Shown: positions 7,713 to 21,100, numbered from the stretch's first letter. The stretch: 64,000 nucleotides of DNA from Calendula officinalis (GCA_963853835.1 OY970820.1:28296873-28360872), one strand, 5' to 3'. Translations and numbers: made by a program. The notes: generated by a model from the letters alone, not told the origin.

Positions 7713-10196
7713 TTACACTACCGATATCACATTCGAGTCCATATCACTAACGGACTCAATATCAACAATATCGACACTTTCAACATCCGGAATCCGATCC
7801 GGGATGTCGGAAATACCCCTCATACTATCCGCATCACCACCATTTCCGTTACAAGTTTCTTGCAATTGAAGAACATATTCCAAATTCCACAAAACATCTC
7901 CCATTGATGGCCTTTCATTCCCATTTTCACTCAAACAATTTTGAGCAGTTTCACCAAATTTCCTTAAAGATTCAAGATTCACACTACCCATTAAATTTGG
8001 ATCTATAATTTTCTCTAATTCACCTTTTTTCTGCCAATTCATGGCCCATTCTGCTATGTTCACTTGTTCTCTTGGTAAAGTAGGGTTTATAGCTGGTCTA
8101 GCACAAAGTACTTCTAACATAACCACCCCGAATGAATACACATCCGATTTTTCGGTTAATTGTTGTCGCCGAAAATATTCGGGATCGAGATACCCGAAAC
8201 TACCCTTCACAGCAGTGCTGACGTGTGTTTGATTTATACTCGGGCCGAATTTTGACAACCCGAAATCGGCAACTTTCGCATCGAGATTTTCGTCTAATAA
8301 AATATTGGTTGTTTTTACATCTCGGTGTATGACGGTTTCGGATACACCCGTGTGAAGATAATGCAACCCTTTTGCAGCACCAACCAATATTTCAACCCGT
8401 TGTTTCCAAGTCAAAGGGGGGAGGTTTGACTTTGACCCGTACAAGTGCCGTCTGAGGGGCCCGCCAGCCATGTACTCGTACACGAGGATCATTTCGTTTA
8501 ATTCTTCACAGAAACCGATTAACGAGACCAAGTGTTTGTGGCGAAGTTTTGATAGCATCTCGATTTCGGTCTTGAATTCGACCAAACCTTGTTGAGATCT
8601 CGGGTTTCCTCTTTTGACAGCTACCACGAGCCCGTTTTCAAGAACCCCTTTGTACACTTTACCGAACCCACCCGAACCTAATAACAAGGTTTTGTCAAAG
8701 TTTCGGGTCGCTTCACGGACCTCGGAAAATGATATCGTTTGACCTAAACTATGTGTGCCCGTGGTGGAACCGAAAGTTTTGGTGCCCGAATTACCGACGT
8801 AGGTCGGGAGTGGGGACCACCCTACCCGATCATCCTCTTCGGGCTTCTTTTTGCGACGTAAACACAAGAAAAACATGAACGATGTTAACAAAAGTAGAAC
8901 AATTACTAACCCAACACCCAAACATGAAAGTATCACAATCATTGTTCTCATTTTCTTGCTTTTTTTAACGTCGACTGGATTAAGATTCATATCTAGTTTC
9001 CCATCAAGACTATCACTAGGATTGCTCATTTTCATGATCTCCAACCCGTTCAAAAGTGCGGTTGGTAAATAACCCGTTAAATGATTCGGGCCAACTTGAA
9101 CCAAAATCGTATCCCAACCCGTCGACATATTGGTGAAAAAATCAACATAATAAGCACTAAATAACCCGTTTGCCCGATGCGAAATATCTAGCGACTCAAT
9201 AGCCGATTGATTATTTATATAAACATTAAACACCAAATCATGTAATTTCGACCCGACAATATCACAAAAATGCAATCTTATAAAGTAACCGAACCTTTCT
9301 TCAACTTTAAACCGCCACGAAATATTAAACCTCTGGTTATTCACATTTGCATCCGCCATTTCTTCAGCAGTTGCATAAACCCGATTTGGGGCAATGTCGG
9401 TTGAAACACCGTCACGATACCGAATCGAATTAGGGTTTACAGAAACGTTACGAACAGCAGCTCGATTTACTAGAAAAAGTTCATCTGATTCCCATTTCCT
9501 CCAAAAGGAATCATTATTGGGTGATACAGTTGGACCCATGTTAATCCTGTAAACTGTTTCAAACCCAACGTGAATTGGGAGCTCACGAGCAAACCCTAAC
9601 GGAATTGGAATCACTTTCGAGCTAAATAGTTTAACGGGAACGGAAAGGATCTCAATTCCGTTAACGAAAGCAATCGAGTTATCCCATGGTAACAAACCCA
9701 GAACCAATTTACCTGAATTTGAACCAGAAACTTCAATTACATATTCTTTAAAAACAGGGTAACTATGATTTCCCCTAAAGAACGAAAACTCATGAATCAA
9801 TGTAATTCCATTTGCTTCCACGGAAAAAACAGCGGAATTTAGGTCAAATTTGGTGTTCTTGACCGGGTAAAAGTGTAATCGTAACCAATGCCTGCCGATT
9901 TTCTTGGTATTAAATGTGTAAATTGAACTACTGGTGAAAACCCTAGCTGAAGATAAGATTTTGGGGACACCCATTTCAGAATTAGAAACAATTGTGTGTG
10001 AAATTGGTGAAATATTGACATGGGTATTCCCTAAATCGGATTCGAAAACCCGGCCGTCTTCTGATTCAACCGGGTTGCTTTCCCCACAAGTAATCAAGAA
10101 ACTGTCAGCATGATGAATGTTTGGAGAAGAAATCACAAATTGGATGTAAATTGAGCATAAGAAGGTATAAAAAATGAATCTTTTTGAACGAATCAT
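7713..10196 (-). CDS. THESEUS1-like CrRLK1L receptor-like kinase, 827 aa
   Basis: Plasma-membrane receptor kinase of the malectin-domain CrRLK1L family, whose members sense RALF peptides or wall state. Single exon, as is usual in the family. Residues 1-23 are a signal peptide. About 27-400 are two malectin-like domains (start 'SFLITCG', 'WLRLHFYP', 'FYIRLHFCD'-type motif as YFIRLHFCDIVG). About 417-445 is the membrane helix, followed by RRKKK. The kinase spans about 495-770: GSGGFGKVYKG loop, Lys528 (VAVKR), HRDVKTTN with Asp626, DFG Asp644, activation segment THVSTAVKGSFGYLDPEYF. It is an RD kinase with all catalytic residues, so active. The strongest resemblance is to THESEUS1 and close homologues (LPREQVNIAEWAM, RPSMGDVLWNLEYVLQLQET). 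The Asp/Ser/Val-rich tail differs. The orthologue assignment is inference. Confidence 0.93.
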   Translation of the reverse strand: MIRSKRFIFYTFLCSIYIQFVISSPNIHHADSFLITCGESNPVESEDGRVFESDLGNTHVNISPISHTIVSNSEMGVPKILSSARVFTSSSIYTFNTKKIGRHWLRLHFYPVKNTKFDLNSAVFSVEANGITLIHEFSFFRGNHSYPVFKEYVIEVSGSNSGKLVLGLLPWDNSIAFVNGIEILSVPVKLFSSKVIPIPLGFARELPIHVGFETVYRINMGPTVSPNNDSFWRKWESDELFLVNRAAVRNVSVNPNSIRYRDGVSTDIAPNRVYATAEEMADANVNNQRFNISWRFKVEERFGYFIRLHFCDIVGSKLHDLVFNVYINNQSAIESLDISHRANGLFSAYYVDFFTNMSTGWDTILVQVGPNHLTGYLPTALLNGLEIMKMSNPSDSLDGKLDMNLNPVDVKKSKKMRTMIVILSCLGVGLVIVLLLLTSFMFFLCLRRKKKPEEDDRVGWSPLPTYVGNSGTKTFGSTTGTHSLGQTISFSEVREATRNFDKTLLLGSGGFGKVYKGVLENGLVVAVKRGNPRSQQGLVEFKTEIEMLSKLRHKHLVSLIGFCEELNEMILVYEYMAGGPLRRHLYGSKSNLPPLTWKQRVEILVGAAKGLHYLHTGVSETVIHRDVKTTNILLDENLDAKVADFGLSKFGPSINQTHVSTAVKGSFGYLDPEYFRRQQLTEKSDVYSFGVVMLEVLCARPAINPTLPREQVNIAEWAMNWQKKGELEKIIDPNLMGSVNLESLRKFGETAQNCLSENGNERPSMGDVLWNLEYVLQLQETCNGNGGDADSMRGISDIPDRIPDVESVDIVDIESVSDMDSNVISVV

Positions 10197-10358
10197 TGTT
10201 TATGATGTTCTTAGTAAATAAAGATTTACAGTTGAACAAAAATGGAAGCTATGATTTGAACATAGCTTTTGGACATTGTAGAGGAAGCAAAAGAAATGAA
10301 GACATAAAGGGAAGTTGTAGTTGGCAGAATACAGATACCTGGTTACAAATTGCAGACT

Positions 10359-10385
10359 GGGGTGGGGGTGGGGGTGGGGGTGGGG
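10359..10385 (+). repeat. (GGGGGT)n run with G-quadruplex potential
   Basis: Five uninterrupted G-runs of 4-5 separated by single T, 163 bp upstream of the receptor-kinase ATG. In the mRNA-sense strand it is C-rich. It can form a G-quadruplex on the template side and lies in the promoter/5' leader zone. Confidence 0.8.
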
Positions 10386-10429
10386 TAGTGAGGGGAGTAA
10401 AGTCACCCACATGAGGATAAAGGATTAGA

Positions 10430-11698
10430 GATGAGGATTAAAGAGGGGGGTTTATGGGTGGCAGCTTGGAATGCTCTCTGCACAGCTTGTTCACAGCTCT
10501 TTCAACACCTTTTATTTTATATTTAAAAAACGGTTAAATAAATAATAATCTTGGATATTTTGTAAAGGCTAACGAATAACTTCCTAAAAATAATGGGTTG
10601 ATATTCAGTTGAATTTACAATGGCTACGGAAAGTTTTGGAAAAAGCTACGGCAATAGCTTGGTCGCATTATTGGGCATAAGTTCGGCCATGATGAGAAAT
10701 CAACGAAAATATTTTAATTATACCCCATTAAAATTACTGTTATTGGTCAAAAGACCAAATATCTATCTTATCTCATCTAGAAAAACATGTTTCATACCAA
10801 GCTTATAAATTACTAAATCACACGTAGCATAAATTACGGTAAATTTAAGATGGACTTTTGGTTGTCAGATGACAGTTTTCTGTTTGCTTGCAGATCTATC
10901 AGTGCAAATCTAGCTTCAACTTCACTATTTGATACTTTAATTGACCGACAAAAAAGTGGGAGAAAAATATTGTTGGGTTTTGTAGTTTTCTTATTAAAAA
11001 ATTAATAATCATTTGTAGTATTTTATCTAAAAACTAGTAATGATTTGTTATATTTTAGTTCTGATTATTTTATTTGGTTATCTTAAGTTTATCACAAAGT
11101 GCCATATTTAGATATGTGTACCTTTCATTAATATTGATATGATATTGTTTAAATAGTGATAAACAAATTAAATCAGTTTCTTATAGACCAAAACTTGAAT
11201 ATTCGAATTAATAAGTCATTAATAATTTACGAAAATTGGAATATGATTGATTTAATATAGTATCTTTCCCTTTTTTTATCAACTCTAATAATTTCTTATC
11301 ACTTAATGGGCACTTTCTTTCATTATGTATTTGTCAATATGTGGAAGTTGGGATTAAGTCATTAAACCCATGACCTAGTTCTTAAAAAAACCATCAAAGA
11401 TATTTGCGCTAGTAAATAAGCATGTGAATTTTGAACTTATGACCTCCAAATTATTACGCATCCCATTTTTACTTCAAAACGTCCTTAAAAACATAAAAGT
11501 TAAAATTAAAATTCACAGAGTAAACTATAAACGTCCTCCCTAACTTTTAGAGTGTCTGGTCAAAATTGGTGAATTTCATATCACTTTTATCAGAATCATG
11601 TTACCATGTCTCCACTCATATTCCTCTTTTTCGCATAATGCCATCATTCATCACGACCGATGTAAACATATTTAGCTATTTACCGTTTTACTATTGTT
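10430..11698. other. Intergenic DNA up to the copia insertion
   Basis: AT-rich. No gene recognised. It presumably contains the upstream promoter of the receptor kinase near 10200-10500. Confidence 0.5.
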
Positions 11699-11703
11699 AT
11701 GTT

Positions 11704-12203
11704 TGTCAGGATCGAATAACCAAACAAGTTATTATAAACCCAGATCTACTAACACAAGAAGTTACAGCGGATTAACACTTATGTTATTAGATTAAGAACA
11801 ATGTAAACTGTAATTGAATAAGAACAATACGATGAACACAGTTTATCACAAAAAGCTTCAATGTATTAATTCGTTCGATCAATACACGTATGTTTACAAT
11901 TCATAAGGAACTATATATAATAGTCATTGAAGCCTAAATTATTAACCTAGTTATTCTAGGAATCGATTACAATTAAATTACATAAAGATATACATTCCAT
12001 AACTAACTATGCTAGAATCTTGGACTTTATCTGTTCAGATATGCTCATCAGTAGTAAATTAGATCATCAGTAGTATTTGTCCAAGTTCAATCATCAGTAG
12101 TAAATGTGTTTCTGCCCCATCAGTACTAACTTCATTCTTCATCCATCAGTACTAACTGCAGCATCAGTAATAGATTATGTATATCTTGTTTTACATCCCA
12201 ACA
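11704..12203 (-). repeat. Copia 3' LTR
   Basis: 500 bp, TG...CA. It contains three copies of ATCAGTAGTA and three close variants in its last 150 bp. Pairs with 30480-30979. Confidence 0.93.
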
Positions 12204-12217
12204 ATCTCCCCCTAAAC
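12204..12217 (-). other. Copia polypurine tract
   Basis: Minus strand TTTAGGGGGAGAT directly abuts the 3' LTR. This is where plus-strand priming would occur. Confidence 0.8.
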
Positions 12218-12235
12218 TTGTTAATTCATTTTGAA

Positions 12236-13606
12236 TTACTCAAGTTTCTTTTGTTCTTCTTCTTCCTTCTTTCTCTTCTCTAAAGTTCTTTGATTCTGTT
12301 TCTTTCTTTGAGCAATGATGTATTTGCTGTTTCTTTTGATGAAATAGTTAAGTTTGTTTTGAAACATTACATCATCATACGGTTTCATCATGGTGTTTGT
12401 GAATATTTGATACATGGTTTCTTCAGAGTGTGGATATTCTTTTTCATATAAATATAGCTCACAGTTCTTGCTTGATCTTTCAAAGAAGTACATATTTACT
12501 GTGTAGAGTACATTCCAAGCATACACATTTTCTGTGTTTGTAAATATTTCTGGGTAGTTATCTGGATAAAATGCAGCATCAATCATTTTAGTAATGTATC
12601 CAGCTCCAGAATTCTTCCATGATTTCTTTGTCATTCTAGGTTTTCCAATGATCAGAAGTTTGATTATATCACTTCTTGAACGGGATCTAATCATGGGTAA
12701 CCATCCAGTAAATCTTTGAACAATTTTGTCTTCCCTTATAATTTCTATATTAATCATAACTCTCCAATTGATGATTGGATTGTTTTCAAGGAGAGCAACT
12801 GGAACTTCAAGAACAGGAATGAGTTGTTCTGTTTTTAATTTCATTTTAATACTCTGTTCTTGTTGAATAATTTTTCTTTTCTTTGAGAGGAGTTTGGAAG
12901 ATTCACCAGTAGTTAATGTACTACCAGTTTGAATTAATTTTGGATTTATTGGGACTAAAGCTTTTGCTTTTGCTTTTTCTTTTTCCTCTTCAGCTTGTGT
13001 TTCAGCTAATTCTCTCTTTTTGGCAGTACAATATTTGTCAACTATTGTAATCATCTTCATTCTGCCAAAAGATTTAGCACTTTGCCCTTTTGAAATTAAG
13101 AAGTCAATCATCTTCTTTTTCTGTTCAAATATCTCCTCTGGTAGGTCAGCTTTTTCCTTTTTGCATTCAGCAACAAGATCTTCAAGGCAATTGAGATGTT
13201 CTTCTTCAATTTTTCTTTGTTTTTCAAACTCTGCCTTTTGATCCTCTACCAGGATTCCTTCAATTTGAGGAATGGGTACTTCAGCTTCTTGAGTTCTTTG
13301 GATTTTCAATTTTTCTTTTTCTGCCTATTTCTTTTCTTCAAGAGCTTGATACATAGCTACCTTCTTTAAGTACCGCATATGTTTCACCTTCCATCTGGAT
13401 TGTTTTTCAGACCTGACATGATTAATTTTGTTCACCATGTGGTGACCTAATGCTCTGTTGGGATAATCATCATCATAGATCTCTTTTCCTTTTCCAATAC
13501 AAGCTGGAAGAACAGATGGAGGTGGAGTATATTTCAAACTTTGGATAAAACAGTTTAAGTTGGTCTTCTGGTAGTATCTTGGGATGTGGAGGAAGTGTGC
13601 ATTCAT
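12236..13606 (-). pseudogene. Copia third ORF, C-terminal part (one in-frame stop)
   Basis: Continuation of the ORF at 13473-15689 after a frameshift near 13540-13600. It covers 13606-13325 (ends YQALEEKK), an in-frame TAG at 13325-13327, then 13309-12236 in the same frame. The protein is Lys/Glu-rich with long coiled-coil stretches (EEEHLNCLEDLVAECKKEK; a KKRELAETQAEEEKEKAKAK tract). A more globular segment follows (RFTGWLPMIRSRS; MIDAAFYPDNYPEIFTN). I recognise similar sequence only as predicted proteins attached to Asteraceae copia elements. The function is unknown. Broken by one frameshift and one stop. Confidence 0.65.
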
Positions 13607-15687
13607 CTACTTCAAACCAGTTCACATTATCATCAATGTCAGGTATGATAAGTGGTTGATCAGGAGTTGGTGGTTTGGTGATGACGACATAACGTTCTCT
13701 TTCAATGAGCTCAGGAATTTCTTCTTCCTCCTCTTCAGTAGTAACTAAGGTGGTTTCTACTGGTACATGTGCTACTGGTACAATTTGTCTTTCTTCATTT
13801 ACTACTGGTGAGATTGTTTCAGTAGTTACTACTGCTAGGGCATCAGTAGTAACCATAATGTTTTCTTCTATTGTGTTTACTACTAGTGTTTCTGCCTTTT
13901 CACCATGACCAGTAGTAACAATCTCTTGATTCTTTTCCTCAGTAATAATCATAGGATCAGTAGTATCTAGCACCTCAGTAGCAACTCGAGAGTTTATTTG
14001 TTCTGCAGTTTGTGATTGATTTGCAGACATAAAAATATCCTCATCCATATCTTTGTACAAGTCTTCACCAGCATTTTGACTTGTTTCACCATGAGCCTCT
14101 TTCAAATTCAGGAGGGCTGCTGCTGCAATGGATTGATCAATCATCCCTTGAATTTGATCTTTCTCCCCCTTAGTGATCTCAAATTGTTGAGCCTCACTAT
14201 CAGCAACCTTTCTTTGCAATTTTCTGATCAATTTAGATTGCCTTTGAAGCCTTTGCTCAAACCTCTTCTGTCTTTTGTTCAAGGTGTTGATATAATGCTT
14301 CATGTAGGTCATGGTTTTCCCTTGATTATTAAGTAACTCCAGACAATTTTGTACAGTGGTTTTAAGGTTTTCCTTCCTAGCCGTCAATTTAGTTTGTTTA
14401 ATACTGCCATCAGCCCATTTGGGTGGATCATTGGGCTCATTAGGTACATTGGCTTTAAGATTTTCCATCTTATCCGTCAATTCAATTGGTTCTGTTCTAC
14501 CCTCATCATTTCTTGGTGATGAAATGGGTTGTTTGGACATACTCTTCTTCCTAGAAGAAGCAGTAATGCCCCCCCCCCCCCTTGTGGTTTCTTGGCACCG
14601 GGGTCCTCTCAGTAATTCCTCAAATTCTGAGTCATCACTAAGAGTTGCCGAGGTCTGGGTCCTAATGATGTTCTCACTATCATGTGCACCCACCTTTGGG
14701 GCACCAGTAGTGAGAGCCCTTTCCTCATGACCTCTCTCCTCCTGTGAGGTCAACTCTTGGAGCCTGGGGTGTGACTCAATTTGTCCCCTGGTGTCCTTTA
14801 AGGAAGATTTCTTCCTTTTATAAGTTTTTGAAATGTGTTTGGTTAAGGTCTGGTCTTCCTCAGAGTGAAGAGTAGCACTCTGGGGATTGATTGCATGTAC
14901 CTGGGACACTTGCAGGACATCTGTGGGTTCATTTATTTGAGTGGACTCAATGGGTTCTGTTTGGGCTGTATTTGGTGGTGGAGTGGGTTGGGGTTCAATT
15001 GGGTGAGTTGAACCTTCTCCAGTAGGTGGTTGATCATTGATCATGTTTGGGAAAAGTGGAGTAACTTTACCAGAAAATTTAAATTGTTTTCTCATGTTAG
15101 AAAACACTTTTTTGTTTAATTCAGGAGTTACAAATCTGTTTTTAGGAATGGAAAGGTTTTGTAATTCACAATTTATAATATGAGTTAGGAATCTTGGATA
15201 CATTAAAAATGTAGATGAAGAAAGATTTCCAAGCATTCCTTCAAAGATCATGTTTGAAAAATTGAATACTTGTCCTGTACTCAGACAAACAACAGCAGAT
15301 GCTATTGACTTGTTGAATTCATTCCAAGTACTCCTTTTAGGAGAGATGCAATGTTGAATAGTGTGTATTAAAAACTTCCATTGGGGTAAAAGAAGACCTT
15401 TTTGAAATGTGACTATATCTAGTCTTCCTTCATACCCCATTTTTTGTAAATTATCAACAAGATCCTCCTTTGGCAAAGAGAACATACCTGACTCATCATG
15501 GAGTTGAAGATGTTGTCTAATGGATTGTTCAGTGATGGTGATGGACTTTCCTTCCACAGATGATTTGATCATAGACATCGTTGATCCTTCAGTTCTTTCA
15601 GCATTTGTCCAGAAATCAACCAAGTGTTGTTGATAAGCTGTTGGGTTGATGGAGAGTGCAAACTTAATGTAGGAGTTCTTTAGGAAC
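13473..15687 (-). pseudogene. Copia third ORF, central part (split by nested insertion)
   Basis: Opens immediately beside the nested element and continues, in frame, the 38-codon piece at 23816-23931. N-terminal conserved block: KFALSINPTAYQQHLVDFW, SITITEQSIRQHLQL, LLPQWKFLIHTIQHC, FLMYPRFL. A Pro/Thr/Glu-rich linker and a basic coiled-coil (MKHYINTLNKRQKRFEQRL) follow, then a Val/Thr/Glu-rich acidic tail. I know this N-terminal pattern from retrotransposon-associated predicted proteins of Tanacetum/Artemisia-type plants. It has no enzyme motif, signal peptide or membrane helix. It sits where some copia elements carry an env-like ORF but does not look like a membrane protein. A C11 run at 14571-14581 codes for Gly. 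Frame lost near 13540-13600. Confidence 0.7.
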
Positions 15688-17377
15688 ATTATTGTAACGA
15701 CCCAAAATTTGTAAATAAATTGTACAAAAATATGATAATTAAAGACAAAATCGTTTAAAGAACGTAGGAACTGGTTTCGTGTCGTTTGGACACCGTACGA
15801 GAAAGTTATGGGCGAAACCGGGTCGAGACAAAGAAGAAAAAGTGCAGCCCTGCTGCTTTAGGGAGTTCGCGACGCGAACTAGGGGTAGCGATCGGGAACT
15901 TCGATCAGGGATCTGAGCCATTGGTCGTGATGTAGTTCACGATGGCTTAGCGATCGCGAATTATGAAGAACGCAAACTTAGCGACGCGAACTATTGTTCG
16001 CGCCGTGAACTCGTGTCGTGCCGCATTAAAGTCGGGTTGGAGCTCATTTAATGCAATAGTAAACCCTAGTTTTTCCCTTTGGCGATTTTGGAGCTCAAGT
16101 GCAGGTTTTGGTTGATTTCTTCACAAATCTTTGGTAGATTTCACTCCTAAGTGAAGATCAAAGGTATATCTTCACTCCTTGATCTTTGTAGCTTTAGATC
16201 TATGTATTTTGATGGTTGGGATGAAACCCTAGCTTTTGGGAGTTATGGTTTATGGTGAATAATTGATGTATACACTTAATAGATGGTATATTAACAAAGG
16301 AAACAAGTGTATGATTATGATTTGTAAGAATCTTAAGGGTTGGTTAACCTACGGTTTGGTAAATCACCATAATTGGGGGAAATGTGTTAATAAGTGTTAT
16401 CTAGAGATAGATGGACACAATAGTAGTAGTATGTGATGTTGATAATCTTGTGATTATTGTATTAGGCATTTGGTGAGGTCTTGGAAGGTTACCGAATTGT
16501 GAAGCAAGGATTCGGGTTAACAGACGCGATCTGGAAAGCATTGCTAAGGTGAGTACATGAGACTTTTAAACTGGGTACATAGCAAGTAGTTTTAAAAGTA
16601 CATATGATATTTTATCAGTCTTTATTAATAAATATTTTGATAAAGATAGTGATTGAAAATGTATGAAAGTATGTAGAATGTGATACTAGAATATGTCTAG
16701 TATGATTGATGAATTTGAAGGTAAATATGATAAATTAAAGTAGTTATGGAGTCTCTATTAATGAACCATAATAATGAAGTAATTGATCAAAAGAATGTAT
16801 ATTGAGCCTTTATTAATAAATATGTATTAGTAAAGCAATTGGGAACTATTTTATAATGAAGATAATCTATTGGTAAGGATTACTACTAAAAGTAAAGAAT
16901 GAATACATATGAGAATGAAAATGATGTGACTAGTAATAAGTATGTATTATAGTCAGCGAAGAGATAAAAGTAATATGATATTGATGAATGAGGAATGTAT
17001 CTTATGAAATATGTAAGTGTGGACCTTCTAGGGTCATAGATGTAGAAGTAGATGTGAGTTGCTTATGATCGAGTCCATGGGACTATACATGTACGTTCAT
17101 ACTATGTTGAACTAGTTATATGTAGTTATTATTGGATAACTAATTTGTTAGATGATTTATGTGATAGCTGAAGGCTTTGATTGAAATAACTATTGAGTTA
17201 TGGTAAGAATGAGATGTTGTGATGATGCGGGGGACCCCCGGTCATGAGGTGTGGAATGAGGGGCAGTTGGGTGGATTCCCATCGACTCATCCACGTTAGT
17301 AGTCTTGCTAACTGGGAGTATTCCGGCGAGTAAGGCAGGTATCGATAGATTGGGCGAATCCCTCTTGTCGGTATCTT

Positions 17378-17510
17378 GAAGCTTATTAATGGCGATGGAT
17401 TTCGGTTAATAAGTTAATGTGAAGCTTATTAATGGCGATGGATTTCGGTTAATAAGTTAATGTGAAGCTTACTAATGGCGATGGATTTCGGTTAGTAAGT
17501 TAATGTGATT
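17378..17510 (+). repeat. 41-bp tandem repeat, three copies
   Basis: Unit GAAGCTTATTAATGGCGATG followed by GATTTCGGTTAATAAGTTAATGT. Copies 1 and 2 are identical and copy 3 has compensating T-to-C changes (ACTAAT/TTAGTAA). Each unit can pair TTATTAA with TTAATAA. Also present in the 3' LTR near 23190-23325. Confidence 0.85.
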
Positions 17511-17645
17511 CTAGTACATATATGTTTATGTATTAGGTATGTTTGTGCTTCTAGCTAGTTCGGGGGCAACCCGATAGTTAGATATGATTGCCAGGAGAGC
17601 AGAAATTGATAGGGTCACAATAGGGTGGCTAGATGGTATTGATGT

Positions 17646-17758
<113 letters not shown>

Positions 17759-18101
17759 TTATATATTTACGAAATGATATTATTTTTGGGGTCTAAAACC
17801 CATGTATCTCACGAGACTATTTTGTCTCACGTACTACGTTTGTTTGTGGCTGTGTACTCAGGTACAGGTTTGAAGTGTTAGAAGGTTGCACTAGAAGTGG
17901 CCTAGAGATGTTTAGCTCGGGAGCCATTAGGTAGATCCCGTTGCCTATGGTTTTGATATACTTGGTGACACCGTATTTTTGTAAACTCTGATATAAGTTT
18001 TAAAGTTTTTGTTAAACTGTGTTTTGGACAATGTGACAAATATTGGGAAATTGTATTTTAAACGATTTAAATGAGGTTTTAAAAATACTGGTGTTACAAC
18101 T

Positions 18102-18113
18102 TGGTATCAGAGC
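18102..18113 (+). other. Primer-binding site of nested element
   Basis: TGGTATCAGAGC, complementary to the 3' end of initiator tRNA-Met, 3 bp after the LTR. Confidence 0.88.
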
Positions 18114-21100
18114 TATAGTTTAAGTGAATTAGGTTGGATGTCCATCCTAGTCTTAGACTGTAGCAATAGGAATGTAAGATTCCTTGAGATCGATAGGTTG
18201 ACCTTGAGACTTTATGTTAAGTTTAGGGTTGAACCTAGGGGACCTATAGAAGTTGTTATGAAATGTGCAATGTGAAGTCTTTTGAGACCGTAGGGCATTG
18301 GTAAGATAGGGTCGACCCCTATGAGAAATGTCATGTTTTCATCTAATTGTATTGTTTTCGACTGTTGAGTCGACTGTTTGAATCTTGTTTGTTGAATACG
18401 TTGGTATGGAGAAGGAATGAATTCGAAAAGTGGACGAGCTCCATTAAATTGGAAAGAGTTGTGAATTACGATATGAACAAGATTTTTGAATAATTGAATA
18501 AATAAGGGTAGGTGGAATGATTCCAATACCCATATGAAGGAAGAGTAATCAAATGGTGAATCCCGTAGTGAGAAGTGTCTACACAAAAAGGTACCAAGAC
18601 CTAGTCGGAAGAAATGGAAGGATGTTGTATAGGGTTTTCATAGCATGTAAAACCGTTGAGTAATTCGGAAGTTCTGAACCGGAAGTCACGATTGGTGGAT
18701 CCGGAGGATTGAGCAAGTGCTAGGGAGTAGCAAGCGAAGAAAGAAAGATACGATGAGTTTGACATCCATATAATTAAAGGGTGAGGCGTTGTCACGGTGG
18801 AACGTGTAGTATGAAACTTTGGGAAAGAGAGTGCGGTACAATATGTTGTGAAAGGAACTCACGAGTGAGTTGAAAGGGGAAGTCTTCCCGGAAGGAAATC
18901 TAGAGGGGGGGTTCATGATGCAGCCTCGGAGATCTTAGGTGAAGATTGATGTTATGTGATTATGGCTTAATTGTTTCGTTGTTGCACGAATTGGTGCTTT
19001 TCGAAATTTGAGACGAGTCGTATGACATGGGGACCTATTTTTGGGAATAGTCTTCCCGGTTAGTGATGTGCGTGGGAGTATGTATTGGAAAAGATTATAG
19101 ACAAGTGTGTCGCATGTAGTAAGGATATAAGGGTTGATACTAATATGTAGTATAAAGGACGAGACACGAGATATGGTGAGTATTTCTAACAGAAGTGTAG
19201 TAGTACAATGAAGTACTAAGTCTTGATAAGAATTGTTAGTATGGATGAAAAAATTTTGGAATAGGATCCTTGGAAATGGAATTTGGATGTTCGGCGGGAA
19301 TCCAGATAAGTAATGTAATATTATACGCGAATGGTAAAGGAAAGAATGACTAAGGTATAGTGATACCTTAGAATTTATAAATGGAAAGTATGTGGAAAAG
19401 AATAAGCGTCGGGGACGACGAAATTTAATCGTTGAAAACAATTGAGTAAAAGTTGGCGTGAAGCCATAGCAAGTTATGTGACCGGATTAATGGATTCGAT
19501 AATCTAAGGTGAGGAGAAGATTGTCGGTAAAAGTGTCATAGCAATAGCGTGATAATGTATGACATAGTGTAGTGTAAGACTACGATCGGGAAAGGAATAG
19601 TCCAAAGCCCCAGGATGTATGAAAGTAGAAAATCGAGTGTTAGACCATTGGGTGCTAAGTCATGGGTTGCAAGTGTAGACCAGAGTTGATTGGTTGACTC
19701 AAGAATGACCAGGATGACCGGCGAGTTATGGTTAATGGAATGGAGTGATAGTTACTCCCGTAGTGACAAAAAGATTTGGAAATTTGGTAATAAGAAAATG
19801 AACCGGTTAATGGAGGTTAATGTGTAAGAGAAACGAGATTTTATTAGTTATCCGCGGGATACAATGCATGTGCATTATGTGATGGCCCTCAAAGGCATAT
19901 GACGATGAAAAGGTAGTGTCATGTGGATCGCGTTGAGTAATATGTCAAATGAGAAACATGTTAGATATGAAAGAAAATGATAATGTGATATTATGTGAAT
20001 GGTGCTAGAATGCATGATGAATAATTGGGCGATTGAATGAGTGAGAAAGTAGCAAGGCTACGTGATGTAAAAAGATGGATACCAGATGGTATTGGTGTCA
20101 CATATACATATGTTTGTATATGTGCACAATAGAGATGTATAGATGGTATTGGTGTGACATATACATATGTTTGTATATGTGCACAATAGAGATGTATAGA
20201 TGGTATTGGTGACATATACATATGTTTGTATATGTGCACAATAGAGGTGTTTAGATTGAATTGGCGTGATATATGTGTGTATATCTATGTGTGTGTATAT
20301 GTTTATGTGTTTATATGATGAATGTAGAACCATGTGGTTAGTGAGTATTGCTATTATCTTATGGTAAATGAGAATTTGGTTTGAAATGCGGGTTGCATTT
20401 AGGACATGCATGTGTAGGAGATGCCTACGATTCATAGAATATGAGGAAAGAGAAACTCCTAGTGGGCAATTCATCATTTGGTAATCAAGTTATGATAAAC
20501 TTGTATGAAATTGAGGAATGTGTCGCGGTAGGAGATTTAATACCGATAATTGAGCATAAAAGTTATAGAACTGATCGATGTGGTGCAAAGTTGTTGAAAG
20601 AATACTAAATGATGGCATGAGTGACCAAGTGATGGTTATGATTCGGTAAAGTTCGGTGTGACCTTATGTATATGTACGACTCTCGCATATTTGGGGAGAA
20701 ATTGAAAGTGTGGAAAAACGGGGACAATTGTTAAGGGAACAATAATGAGTAGAACCGGAAGGGATAAATTAGTGATGGTGCCCCGTGAGCATGAAATTTG
20801 TTAGTTTGAAAGAATTTGGTTGACTTCACGCAAAAGTCAAGGTTGACCAATTTGTGATTGGTTGACTTAGTCAAAGATGGGCTTTGACTTTCGTTATGAA
20901 CGATTAGTGACTGTTGAGGGCATAATGTGTCGATGGTACATGCGTGAAAAAGGTTAATGGAATAGTTGAAATAGTTGTAGTCGGATTATACGACTTTGAC
21001 CCGTTTGGGTGTTGTCAAGATTGAATTTGGGGATCGAGTATATGATTGTAAATGGGTCATAAATTAAAGGTAAATTGTAAAGGAAAGGAGGATCTATGGG

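Noticed and set aside
13705..14730. Plus-strand Ser/Val-rich ORFs
   Set aside because: Shadows of the minus-strand third ORF and its CAGTAGTAA motifs.
20058..20477. Thr/Ile/Tyr-rich minus-strand ORFs
   Set aside because: Translations of the minisatellite of about 57 bp at 20083-20250.
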